Shown in pieces: positions 1-5,348 of a stretch of 5,348 bases of DNA. Source of the stretch: Lamprocystis purpurea. GTDB lineage: Bacteria > Pseudomonadota > Gammaproteobacteria > Chromatiales > Chromatiaceae. The translations under genes were made by a program, and so were the position numbers. Numbering within the stretch: the stretch's first letter is position 1; the number at the start of each line of letters is the position of its first letter. The notes beneath the pieces are model-generated. The model did no database searches, was not told where the DNA came from, and saw only the letters and a program-made list of their open reading frames with translations. The stretch spans positions 1-5,348 of the forward strand of contig DYRB01000240.1 of assembly GCA_020718945.1 (NCBI GenBank), read 5' to 3'.

Positions 1-18
1 ACCACCGATGAGGCCCCC

Positions 19-1185
19 ATGAAGATCGTCCTGGCCCCGAACGCCTTCAAGGGCAGCATGACCGCCATGCAGGCGGCCTTGGCCATGGAACAGGGGGTAC
101 GGGTCGCCTTCCCCGGGGCCGAGGTCCTCAGGGTCCCGGTGGCCGACGGCGGCGACGGGCTGGCCGAGGTGCTGATCGACGCCCTGGGCGGGGAGCCCAG
201 GACCTTCGCCGTGTGCGGGCCCCTGGGCGCGCCGTTGCAGGCGACCCTGTGCCAGGTCCCCGCCCTGGGGCTGGCGGCGGTGGAAATGGCCGCCGCCAGC
301 GGTCTGGCCTTGCTGGCCCCGGCGGACCGCGACCCGACCCGCACCGGCACCTATGGCACCGGCGAGCTCATCGGCGCCGCCCTGGATCTGGGGGCCCGAC
401 GCATCGTGGTCGGCATAGGCGGCAGCGCCACCACCGACGGGGGTGTGGGCATGGCCGCGGCCCTGGGAGTACGTTTCCTGGACGCCGCCGGCCGCCCCGT
501 CGCCCCGGTGGGCGGGGCCCTGGGGCAGATCCGCCACATCGACATGACCGGGTTGGACCCGCGTCTGGCCGGGGTTCGGGTCGAGGCCATCTGCGACGTG
601 GACAACCCACTGCTCGGGCCGACAGGGGCCGCCGCGGTCTACGGTCCCCAGAAGGGGGCGACCCCGGCCCAGGTGGTGGAGCTGGAGGCGGGGCTGACCC
701 ACCTGGCAGACCTGATCCAGGCCGAACTGGGCCAGGACATCCGCGACCTGCCCGGGGCAGGTGCGGCCGGCGGCCTGGGGTCGGGGTTGCGCGCCTTCCT
801 CGGGGCAGAACTGCGCCGCGGGGTGGACCTGGTGCTGGACCTGGTGGGGCTGGACGCCGCCCTGGGCGGGGCCGACCTGGTGATCACCGCCGAGGGCCAG
901 ATCGACTACCAGACCGCCTTCGGCAAGGCCCCCGCCGGGGTCGCGGAGCGGGCCAGGGCGCTGGGCATCCCCTGCCTGGCCATCGCCGGGGGCATCGGCG
1001 AGGGCATAGCTGCCCTCCACCCCCTGGGCATCGATGCCGTCTTCAGCCTCTGCCCCGGGCCCATGACCCTGGACCAGGCCATGGCCGCCGGGCCGGCCCT
1101 GCTGGCCGGGGCCACCGAGCAGGCGGTGCGCTGCTTTCTCAGCGGTCGCCGCGAATTCCTTTGTCACCGACCTGAGTCAGTCTGA
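19..1185 (+). CDS. glxK: Glycerate kinase (GlxK/GarK family, glycerate 2-kinase type)
   Basis: This cytosolic enzyme phosphorylates D-glycerate with ATP. Members of this family normally yield 2-phosphoglycerate, which links glyoxylate, glycolate or sugar-acid breakdown to lower glycolysis. The 388-residue product is full length for the family (about 380). Family blocks appear in order: LAPNAFKGSMTA at 5-16, PVADGGDGLAE at 40-50, EMAAASGLALL at 89-99, GTYGTGELI at 110-118, the glycine-rich GIGGSATTDGGVGMAAALG at 132-150, CDVDNPLLGPTGAA at 192-205, GAGAAGGLGSGL at 246-257 and AEGQIDYQTAFGKAP at 291-305. The last block reads more often GEGRxDxQ in the family, so G-to-A and R-to-Q are mild variations. 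The ATG at 19 is supported by GAGG at 10-13 with a 5-base spacer. A TGA at 20-22 in another frame overlaps this ATG, so an upstream gene could end here as ATGA; only six codons of it would be in the window. The symbol is by family; garK would be equally defensible. No typical T-run terminator follows. Confidence 0.95.
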   Translation: MKIVLAPNAFKGSMTAMQAALAMEQGVRVAFPGAEVLRVPVADGGDGLAEVLIDALGGEPRTFAVCGPLGAPLQATLCQVPALGLAAVEMAAASGLALLAPADRDPTRTGTYGTGELIGAALDLGARRIVVGIGGSATTDGGVGMAAALGVRFLDAAGRPVAPVGGALGQIRHIDMTGLDPRLAGVRVEAICDVDNPLLGPTGAAAVYGPQKGATPAQVVELEAGLTHLADLIQAELGQDIRDLPGAGAAGGLGSGLRAFLGAELRRGVDLVLDLVGLDAALGGADLVITAEGQIDYQTAFGKAPAGVAERARALGIPCLAIAGGIGEGIAALHPLGIDAVFSLCPGPMTLDQAMAAGPALLAGATEQAVRCFLSGRREFLCHRPESV

Positions 1186-1237
1186 GGAAGTGCCGCGCCA
1201 GTAGTCCTGTTCAGGGCGAGGGGGTCAATCGCGCCGC

Positions 1238-1262
1238 CTGTCCGCCGGGTACCGGGCGACAG
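1238..1262. other. Imperfect hairpin downstream of the glycerate kinase gene
   Basis: CTGTC at 1238-1242 pairs with GACAG at 1258-1262. Inside it, after one bulged C, GCC at 1244-1246 pairs with GGC at 1255-1257. The 8-base loop contains the palindrome GGTACC. The hairpin lies 52 bases past the glycerate kinase stop. It is not followed by a T-run on either strand, so it is not a standard intrinsic terminator. It could be a weak terminator, an mRNA 3' end structure or an operator for the downstream toxin-antitoxin pair. In DNA this GC-rich it could also be chance. Confidence 0.3.
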
Positions 1263-1272
1263 AAAGGCGGGG

Positions 1273-1307
1273 CATAATTGGCGGGGCTCGCCTGCCAGAC
1301 CGATAAC
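1273..1307 (+). promoter_or_regulatory. Candidate promoter region of the toxin-antitoxin pair
   Basis: Two overlapping sigma-70-like possibilities stand out in otherwise GC-rich DNA. CATAAT at 1273-1278 matches the -10 consensus at 5 of 6 positions but has no good -35. Alternatively, TTGGCG at 1278-1283 (4 of 6 to TTGACA) and GATAAC at 1302-1307 (4 of 6 to TATAAT) are 18 bases apart. Either could drive transcription into the ATG at 1333. If the second is used, the leader is very short and starts just before the ribosome binding site GGAGG at 1317-1321. Confidence 0.3.
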
Positions 1308-1332
1308 ATAGCTCCCGGAGGCTACCATCCCC

Positions 1333-1563
1333 ATGGACAAGCAACGGCTCACCGACCGCATCACCAGTACCCCCACCCAGTGCGGTGGCCGTCCCTGTAT
1401 CCGCGGCATGCGCATCCGGGTCACCGACATCCTGGAGATGCTCGCCGAGGGGGTTGGGGTCGAGGAGATCCTCGCCGATTTCCCGGACCTCGAATCCGAC
1501 GACATCCATGCCTGCCTGCTCTTTGCCGCACAGCGCACCGAGATCCCGCGGCTGGTCGCATGA
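1333..1563 (+). CDS. DUF433 domain protein, probable antitoxin
   Basis: This 76-residue protein matches the DUF433 family. The core runs over residues 18-66, with the typical GGRPCIRGMRIRVTDIL stretch at 18-34, then VGVEEILADFPDLESDDI at 41-58 and the helix HACLLFAAQR at 59-68. DUF433 proteins are predicted helix-turn-helix proteins. They are often encoded directly before a PIN-like DUF5615 protein and are regarded as antitoxins that bind the toxin and probably their own promoter. Here the partner follows at once, with its ATG overlapping this gene's TGA as ATGA, so the two are likely translationally coupled. The start at 1333 is supported by GGAGG at 1317-1321 with an 11-base spacer. It begins MDKQRLTDRI, and this short N-terminal lead before GGRPC is usual. 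Autoregulation is an inference. The function as an antitoxin rests on family and context, not on any catalytic motif. Confidence 0.85.
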   Translation: MDKQRLTDRITSTPTQCGGRPCIRGMRIRVTDILEMLAEGVGVEEILADFPDLESDDIHACLLFAAQRTEIPRLVA

Positions 1564-1901
1564 AGATCTGGCTCGACGCCCAGTTGCCGCCCGCGCTGGC
1601 CCCATGGATTGCCAACAGCTTTGGGGTCGACTGTCACGCAGTTCGTGACCTCGGTCTACGCGACGCAGATGATCAGACGATCTTCCATTCCGCCCGTTCT
1701 GCGGGCCAAGTCGTGATTCTGAGTAAGGACAGCGATTTCGTTGACCTGGTCCTGCGTCTGGGCCCGCCACCTCAGATCCTTTGGTTGACCTGCGGGAACG
1801 TGACCAATCGGCGCCTGCGGGCCCTGCTGGATCAGGTCTTCCCAGATGCCCTGAGGCTGCTCGATGCTGGCGACGCCGTCATTGAGCTCGCCGACCGTTA
1901 A
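1560..1901 (+). CDS. DUF5615 PIN-like protein, probable toxin (ribonuclease-like)
   Basis: This 113-residue protein begins MKIWLDAQLPPALAPWIA, the characteristic start of DUF5615 proteins, which are distant members of the PIN nuclease superfamily. Candidate metal-binding acidic residues are D6, D35/D37/D38 in LRDADDQTIF, and D57 and D59 in VVILSKDSDF. This is the usual PIN-like spacing and suggests an intact active site. A C-terminal GNVTNRRLRALL block at 79-90 is also typical. PIN toxins of the VapC type cut RNA; whether DUF5615 proteins do so is less well established, so RNase activity is inferred. The ATG at 1560 overlaps the antitoxin stop by 4 bases. A longer reading from a TTG at 1278 exists in this frame but would run through the antitoxin gene and is rejected. 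Base composition is lower in GC than in the flanking genes (hand count 33 of 60 at 1681-1740, against 46 of 60 at 301-360 in the kinase), which suggests acquisition by transfer. Confidence 0.85.
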   Translation: MKIWLDAQLPPALAPWIANSFGVDCHAVRDLGLRDADDQTIFHSARSAGQVVILSKDSDFVDLVLRLGPPPQILWLTCGNVTNRRLRALLDQVFPDALRLLDAGDAVIELADR

Positions 1902-1937
1902 CAGTCCCAATGCCCAGCGGCTGCCCCGCCGATTAGG

Positions 1938-4130
1938 TCACAACCCCAGCCTATCCCCCTCCGCCAGCGCCTCCCGCACCCGCCCCGCCAGGCGCGTCAG
2001 GCGCTTGCCCGAGCCGGCGCGGTTCACGGCGATCCACAGGGCCTTGTTCTCGGCGATCAGGACCACCAGGCGCCGGCCCCGGGTCACCCCCGTATAGAGC
2101 AGGTTGCGCTCCAGCAGGTTGTAGTGCTGCATGGCCAGGGGTATGACCACCGCCGGGTACTCGGACCCCTGGGCCTTGTGGACCGAGGTGGCATAGGCCA
2201 GGGAGACCTCGTCCAACTCGCCGAACTCGTACTCCACCTCGCGCCCGTCGAAGTCGATCCACAGGAGCCCCTCGCCCTCGTCGATGCGGGCGATGCGGCC
2301 TATGTCGCCGTTGAAGACCTCCTTGTCGTAGTCGTTCTGGGTCTGGATCACCTTGTCCCCCGGTGCATAGGTCCAGCCGAAGCGGGCGATGCGCGGGGTG
2401 GCGTCCGGGTTGAGGCGGGCCTGGAGATCGACATTGAGGGAGCGCGCCCCCAGGCCGCCGCGGTTCATGGGGGTGAGGACCTGGACATCGTCCACCGGGT
2501 GCAGCCCGAAGCGCCGGGGGATACGCTCCAGCACCACATGGAGCAGGCGCTCGTGGATCTGTTCCGGGTTGTCTGCGGCGATGACGAAGAAGTCGCTGTC
2601 CGGGTCCTTGGGCCGCTCGGGCATCTGGCCCTGGTTGATGCGGTGGGCGTTGGTGATGATCCGCGAGGCCGCCGCCTGGCGGAATATCTCCGTCAGCCGA
2701 GCCGTGGGCACGGCCCCGGAGGCGATCAGGTCCGCCAGCACGGCCCCAGGGCCAACGGAGGGGAGCTGGTCCACGTCCCCCACCAGCAGGACCGCCGCCT
2801 GATTGGGGATGGCCCGCAGCAACTGGTTCATCAGGGCCACATCGACCATGGACGACTCGTCCACCACCACCAGGTCCGCGGCCAGGGGCGAATACTGGTC
2901 GTGGCGGAAACCCAGGGTCTTGGGGTCGAACTCCAGCAGGCGATGGATGGTCTTGGCCTCGGCCCCGGTGGACTCGGTCAGGCGCTTGGCCGCCCGACCG
3001 GTGGGGGCGCACAGCAGCACCTCCACCCCCTTGGCCCGGAGGATGCGCAGAATGCTGTTGACCACCGTGGTCTTGCCCACCCCGGGCCCGCCGGTGATGA
3101 CCCCGACCTTGCCGGCGATGGCCATGGCCACCGCGGCCCGCTGGGACCCGGACAGGGCCAGCCCGGTGCGGCCCTCGACCCAGGGGATGGCGGTGTCCGG
3201 GTCGATCCGCCCCCAGGGCGGGGGCCGGCCCTGGAGCCTGGCCAGCGACAGGGCTATGCCCTGCTCGGCGCGGTAGAGCGGCGTCAGGAAGACCGCCGGG
3301 CGCTCGTCGATGGCCTCGGCGGTGAGGTTGCCGTCGGCCAGATCCGCCGCTATGGCCGCCTCGCACAGGGGGGCGGGGATCTCCAGGAGCTTGGCCGCAG
3401 ACTCGGTCAGGTCCTCCCGGTAGGCGGCGCAGTGCCCCTTGCCGGCGATCTCCTGGAGGCTGTGACGGACCCCGGCCTGGGCGCGCTCCGGGGAGTCCAG
3501 GGCGAAGCCCAGGCGCTGGGCCACGGCGTCGGCGGTCTTGAAGCCGATGCCGTGGATGTCCAGGGCCAGCCGGTAGGGGTTCTCCCGGACCTTGGCCACC
3601 GCCTCGTCCCCATAGGTCTTGTAGATGCGCACGGCCCGCGCCGTGCCGACCCCGTGGGACTGGAGGAAGACCATGATCTCGCGGATGACCTTCTGCTCGG
3701 CCCAGGCCCGGGTCACCCGCTCCTTGCGCTTGGGGCCTATGCCCGGCAGTTCCAGGAGTCGGTCCGGGTTGTCCTCGATGATGTCGAAGACCCGCTCGCC
3801 GAAGGCGTGCACCAGCTTGCGGGCGAAGTGGGGGCCTATGCCCTTGACCATGCCCGAGCCCAGGTAGCGCTCTATGCCCTCCAGGGTCGCTGGGGGGACG
3901 ACCCTCAGGCTGTTGGCCTTGAACTGGAGCCCGTGCTGGCGGTCGTTGACCCAGACCCCCTGGCACTCGCAGTACTCCCCTGGGGTGACGCTGGCCGCCG
4001 AGCCGATCACGGTGATCAGGTCGCGCTCCCCGCGCACCTTGAGGCGCAGGACGCAGAAGCCCGACTCCTCGCTGTGGAAGGTGACCCGCTCTATGGCCCC
4101 GGCCAGGTGGGTGTTGGGGTCCGTGCTCAA
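1938..4130 (-). CDS. recD2: ATP-dependent 5'-3' DNA helicase RecD2 (RecD-like, superfamily 1B)
   Basis: This 730-residue protein has full RecD2 architecture and length, including the long N-terminal region that distinguishes RecD2 from the RecBCD subunit. The N-terminus LAGAIERVTFHSEESGF at 9-25 is an OB-like domain. Helix-hairpin-helix segments follow at about 106-139 (LLELPGIGPKRKERV) and 169-205 (HGIGFKTADAV). The helicase motifs are complete: Walker A GGPGVGKTT at 347-355, motif Ia APTGRAAKRL at 375-384, Walker B VVVDESSMVD at 421-430, motif III VGDVDQLPSVGPG at 450-462, motif IV EIFRQ at 481-485, motif V TSVHKAQGSEYPAVV at 648-662 and motif VI LLYTGVTRGRRLVV at 677-690. RecD2 proteins unwind DNA 5' to 3' and act in repair and replication stress outside RecBCD. 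The start is TTG; no ATG or GTG fits better. GAGG at 4143-4140 lies 9 bases upstream. It sits 28 bases after an EVE-domain gene on the same strand, probably in one transcript. Confidence 0.96.
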   Translation of the reverse strand: MSTDPNTHLAGAIERVTFHSEESGFCVLRLKVRGERDLITVIGSAASVTPGEYCECQGVWVNDRQHGLQFKANSLRVVPPATLEGIERYLGSGMVKGIGPHFARKLVHAFGERVFDIIEDNPDRLLELPGIGPKRKERVTRAWAEQKVIREIMVFLQSHGVGTARAVRIYKTYGDEAVAKVRENPYRLALDIHGIGFKTADAVAQRLGFALDSPERAQAGVRHSLQEIAGKGHCAAYREDLTESAAKLLEIPAPLCEAAIAADLADGNLTAEAIDERPAVFLTPLYRAEQGIALSLARLQGRPPPWGRIDPDTAIPWVEGRTGLALSGSQRAAVAMAIAGKVGVITGGPGVGKTTVVNSILRILRAKGVEVLLCAPTGRAAKRLTESTGAEAKTIHRLLEFDPKTLGFRHDQYSPLAADLVVVDESSMVDVALMNQLLRAIPNQAAVLLVGDVDQLPSVGPGAVLADLIASGAVPTARLTEIFRQAAASRIITNAHRINQGQMPERPKDPDSDFFVIAADNPEQIHERLLHVVLERIPRRFGLHPVDDVQVLTPMNRGGLGARSLNVDLQARLNPDATPRIARFGWTYAPGDKVIQTQNDYDKEVFNGDIGRIARIDEGEGLLWIDFDGREVEYEFGELDEVSLAYATSVHKAQGSEYPAVVIPLAMQHYNLLERNLLYTGVTRGRRLVVLIAENKALWIAVNRAGSGKRLTRLAGRVREALAEGDRLGL

Positions 4131-4158
4131 GGCCGGCGGCCTCGGGTCTCCGGTCGGC

Positions 4159-4614
4159 CTATTCCAGGGCCAGGATGAACTGCCACTGCTGCGGGGTGAC
4201 GGGCATCACCGAGAGCCGGTTGCCTCGGCGCAGCAGCGCCAGGCCCTCGAGGGGCCCGTCAGCATACTGGCGCAGCTCGGCCAGGGTGATATTGCGCCGC
4301 AGGTGGCGGCTATAGCTCAGGTCCACCAGGTACCAGCGCGGGTTGGCCGGGTCGCTCTTGGGGTCATAGTGCGGGTCCTCGGGGTCGAAGGCGGTGGGGT
4401 CCGGGTAGGCCGTGGAGGCGACCTCCGCCAGCCCGACTATGCCCGGCGCCTCGCAGTTGGAGTGGTAGAAGAAGACCCCGTCGCCCACTCTCATGGTGTC
4501 GCGCATCCAGTTGCGGGCCTGGTAGTTGCGCACCCCGTCCCAGGGGGTGGGGCCGGCGGCCAGGTCGTCGATGCCGAAGACCTCGGGTTCGGACTTCATC
4601 AGCCAGTGGGCCAT
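4159..4614 (-). CDS. EVE domain protein (PUA-like, putative modified-base binder)
   Basis: This 151-residue protein is a single EVE domain, the bacterial relative of thymocyte nuclear protein 1. Family marks appear in order: the start MAHWLMKSEPEVFGIDDL at 1-18, WDGVRNYQARNWMR at 25-38, VGDGVFFYHSN at 43-53, GIVGLAEV at 58-65, PRWYLVDL at 92-99, RLSVMPVT at 133-140 and PQQWQFIL at 141-148. EVE domains share the PUA/YTH fold, and many are thought to bind modified bases in DNA or RNA through an aromatic pocket. The natural ligand of stand-alone bacterial EVE proteins is not settled. I chose the ATG at 4614 because homologues begin MAxWLMKSEP. Its AGGAG is 13 bases away, a little far. The other ATG, at 4626, is only 1 base from the same AGGAG and would add just MQRP. 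The gene leads a likely operon with recD2. Confidence 0.9.
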   Translation of the reverse strand: MAHWLMKSEPEVFGIDDLAAGPTPWDGVRNYQARNWMRDTMRVGDGVFFYHSNCEAPGIVGLAEVASTAYPDPTAFDPEDPHYDPKSDPANPRWYLVDLSYSRHLRRNITLAELRQYADGPLEGLALLRRGNRLSVMPVTPQQWQFILALE

Positions 4615-4631
4615 GGGTCTCTGCATGCTCC

Positions 4632-4745
4632 TGAAAACGCCTGTGACCGGCCCAGGCGGCCGGCCGCGGGATCATAGCATGGGGGCGGGGGCCCTCTGGC
4701 CTTGTCGGGGGTCAGGGCGGGGCCAGGGCGTTCGTGAAAACGCCC
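4632..4745. repeat. 10-base direct repeat and hairpin in the divergent spacer
   Basis: TGAAAACGCC occurs at 4632-4641, just upstream of the EVE start, and again at 4735-4744. The second copy is the right arm of a perfect 7-base-pair hairpin, GGGCGTT at 4726-4732 and AACGCCC at 4739-4745, with loop CGTGAA. No T-run follows. Apart from these elements, a weak CTGGCC/GGCCAG pair (4696-4701, 4721-4726) and a poor -10-like GATACT at 4753-4758, I see nothing in the rest of the 236-base spacer. Confidence 0.35.
4656..4676 (-). promoter_or_regulatory. Candidate -10 box and 12-base palindrome upstream of the EVE gene
   Basis: On the minus strand, TATGAT at 4676-4671 matches the -10 consensus at 5 of 6 positions and is conspicuous in this GC-rich spacer. 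No convincing -35 lies 16-18 bases upstream of it. Immediately downstream, at 4667-4656, is the perfect 12-base palindrome GCGGCCGGCCGC. This would cover the expected transcription start and could act as an operator. Palindromes made only of G and C arise easily by chance at this composition. Confidence 0.3.
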
Positions 4746-4850
4746 GCAAAGTGATACTGTTGCGCGAGCGACCAGGCCTCGACGCCGCCCCAGGGATGCG
4801 GTAGCCCCGCTCCCCGAGCGACCCAGGCCCGCTGGCAACACCAGAGCGCG

Positions 4851-5192
4851 ATGCCCATGCACTACCGAGTCTTCTATCTCTTTGCCCGTACCGGCGAGTC
4901 CGTGTCTTCCGCCAGTGCGGTGGAGATGTCCGCCAAGGACATTCGCGAGCAACTCCTGCCCAGGCTGCACTCCGAGGACGACTTCATCGGCCTCATCGAC
5001 GCCGCCGACAACACCCTCCAGGTCCTATGCGAGCCCTTGCCGGACCGCTACTGGGTGGAGTTGCCCCTGGATGCGGCCCGCGCCTCCTATGGGCGCTATG
5101 TGAGCCTCGCCGAGCTTTCCGATCTGATCCTGGGGTTGCCCCAGGTCTTCGACCGCAGTGTCATCCCCGGGCTGGAGTACCGGCCCTGGTAG
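4851..5192 (+). CDS. Small hypothetical protein, unknown function
   Basis: I do not recognise this 113-residue protein. It has no signal peptide, no membrane segment, no coiled coil and no cysteine pair, so it is probably a small soluble cytosolic protein. It is acidic in composition. It opens with an aromatic strand-like HYRVFYLFAR at 4-13, followed by the polar linker TGESVSSASAV. A predicted helix lies around AKDIREQLLPRL at 28-39. Next come strand-like LIDAADNTLQVLCE at 53-66 and YWVELPL at 72-78, a helix-rich SLAELSDLILGLP from about residue 90, and the tail VIPGLEYRPW. This alternating pattern suggests a compact alpha/beta fold. Codon use is strongly GC-biased like the core genes, which supports a real gene. 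The start may be the ATG at 4851 or the one at 4857 (MHYRVFYLF); no strong ribosome binding site decides between them. It is divergent from the EVE-recD2 pair and no functional partner is evident. Confidence 0.7.
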   Translation: MPMHYRVFYLFARTGESVSSASAVEMSAKDIREQLLPRLHSEDDFIGLIDAADNTLQVLCEPLPDRYWVELPLDAARASYGRYVSLAELSDLILGLPQVFDRSVIPGLEYRPW

Positions 5193-5199
5193 GTCGGGC

Positions 5200-5259
5200 C
5201 TTGTCCCGCCCAGTCCCGTAGCTTGTCCCGCCCAGTCCCGTAGAATGGTCCCGTAGAAT
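5200..5259. repeat. Short tandem repeats containing GTCCCGTAG
   Basis: Two perfect 22-base units lie head to tail at 5200-5221 and 5222-5243; each begins CTTGTCCCGCC and ends GTCCCGTAG. They are followed by a shorter repeat with a 13-base period: GTCCCGTAGAAT at 5235-5246 and again at 5248-5259. GTCCCGTAG therefore occurs three times, at 5213-5221, 5235-5243 and 5248-5256. The array starts only 7 bases after the stop of the 113-residue protein gene. The periods are not multiples of three. No reading frame with coding character covers the repeats. The array looks like replication slippage or the edge of a repeat family. Confidence 0.85.
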
Positions 5260-5310
5260 CTGCACCGCGAATGGCGCATCAGGGGGGCTTTTCAATAGGC
5301 TCTGTCTGCA

Positions 5311-5348
5311 TTAGCTGTTGGGGATGGCCAAGTCACTGAAGTGGCGGG
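5311..5348 (-). other. Possible 3' end of an unidentified gene running in from the right edge
   Basis: On the minus strand, an open frame enters from the window edge and ends RHFSDLAIPNS followed by TAA (5313-5311). On the plus strand, an ATG at 5324 starts MAKSLKWR and is also open to the edge, but GGGG directly against the ATG is not a usable ribosome binding site spacing. Both are too short to identify. The stretch from 5281 is less GC-rich than the rest of the window. The sequence GGCTCTGTCTGC at 5299-5310 could be an outer end of an insertion sequence, but I cannot name a family. Confidence 0.15.

Noticed and set aside
213..1175. A 320-codon open frame overlapping glycerate kinase
   Set aside because: It is low-complexity arginine, glycine and proline sequence inside a gene with all its family motifs.
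1278..1559. An N-terminal extension of the toxin from a TTG at 1278
   Set aside because: It would run through the whole antitoxin gene out of frame and the added part looks non-coding. The ATG at 1560 gives the exact family N-terminus and an ATGA overlap.
1951..3966. A 671-codon open frame on the minus strand in another frame
   Set aside because: It is rich in G, P, R and A, shows no motif and lies inside recD2, so it is a composition artefact.
2124..4178. A 684-codon open frame on the plus strand, opposite recD2
   Set aside because: It is a stop-free shadow of recD2 caused by high GC. The translation is repetitive in G, L, V, D and H with no domain, while the minus strand has every RecD2 motif.
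4627..4850. A 6S RNA gene, which can lie near EVE-type genes in Gammaproteobacteria
   Set aside because: The spacer lacks the long paired rod with a central bubble and the conserved end sequences that I would expect; only short hairpins are present.
4159..4970. Plus-strand and minus-strand frames overlapping the EVE gene and its spacer, including one at 3874-4677 and one at 4599-4970
   Set aside because: None shows a recognisable domain, and they overlap genes with clear family motifs.
5200..5259. A CRISPR array
   Set aside because: The units are directly adjacent with no unique spacers, are shorter than usual CRISPR repeats, and no cas gene is in view.
5260..5295. An intrinsic terminator ending in GGGGGGCTTTT
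   Set aside because: There is no matching C-rich arm upstream. The only stem, around 5261-5278, is short and mismatched, and the T-run does not follow it directly.

Overview
This is a very GC-rich bacterial window, about 70% GC in the housekeeping genes. It holds six protein genes and short intergenic stretches. The RecD2 and EVE-domain protein sequences look gammaproteobacterial. The GC content, and a toxin-antitoxin cassette placed between core genes, would fit a purple sulfur bacterium (Chromatiaceae) or a relative. That placement is an inference from sequence style, not from a database match.

Layout from left to right: (1) 19-1185, plus strand, a complete glycerate kinase of the GlxK/GarK family. 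(2) 1186-1332, an intergenic stretch with a hairpin and candidate promoter elements. (3) 1333-1901, plus strand, a two-gene cassette with a 4-base ATGA overlap: a DUF433 antitoxin-like protein followed by a DUF5615 PIN-like toxin-like protein. (4) 1938-4130, minus strand, a complete RecD2-type helicase, convergent with the cassette across only 36 bases. (5) 4159-4614, minus strand, a small EVE-domain protein 28 bases upstream of recD2, probably in the same operon. (6) 4615-4850, a divergent intergenic region with a palindrome, a TATGAT box, a hairpin and a 10-base direct repeat. (7) 4851-5192, plus strand, a 113-residue protein of unknown function. (8) 5193-5348, a non-coding tail with short tandem repeats and, at the edge, a possible end of another gene or mobile element.

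Functionally the window is a mosaic. Glycerate kinase feeds glycerate from photorespiratory, glyoxylate or sugar-acid metabolism into glycolysis. The DUF433/DUF5615 pair is a probable toxin-antitoxin module with lower GC than its flanks, so it may be a horizontal insertion. EVE and RecD2 make a nucleic-acid pair: a putative modified-base reader followed by a 5'-3' DNA helicase. I see no CRISPR array, rRNA, tRNA or complete insertion sequence. I do not see a clearly novel large system. The most useful leads are the EVE-RecD2 pairing, the uncharacterised 113-residue protein divergent from it, and the repeat-containing right edge.
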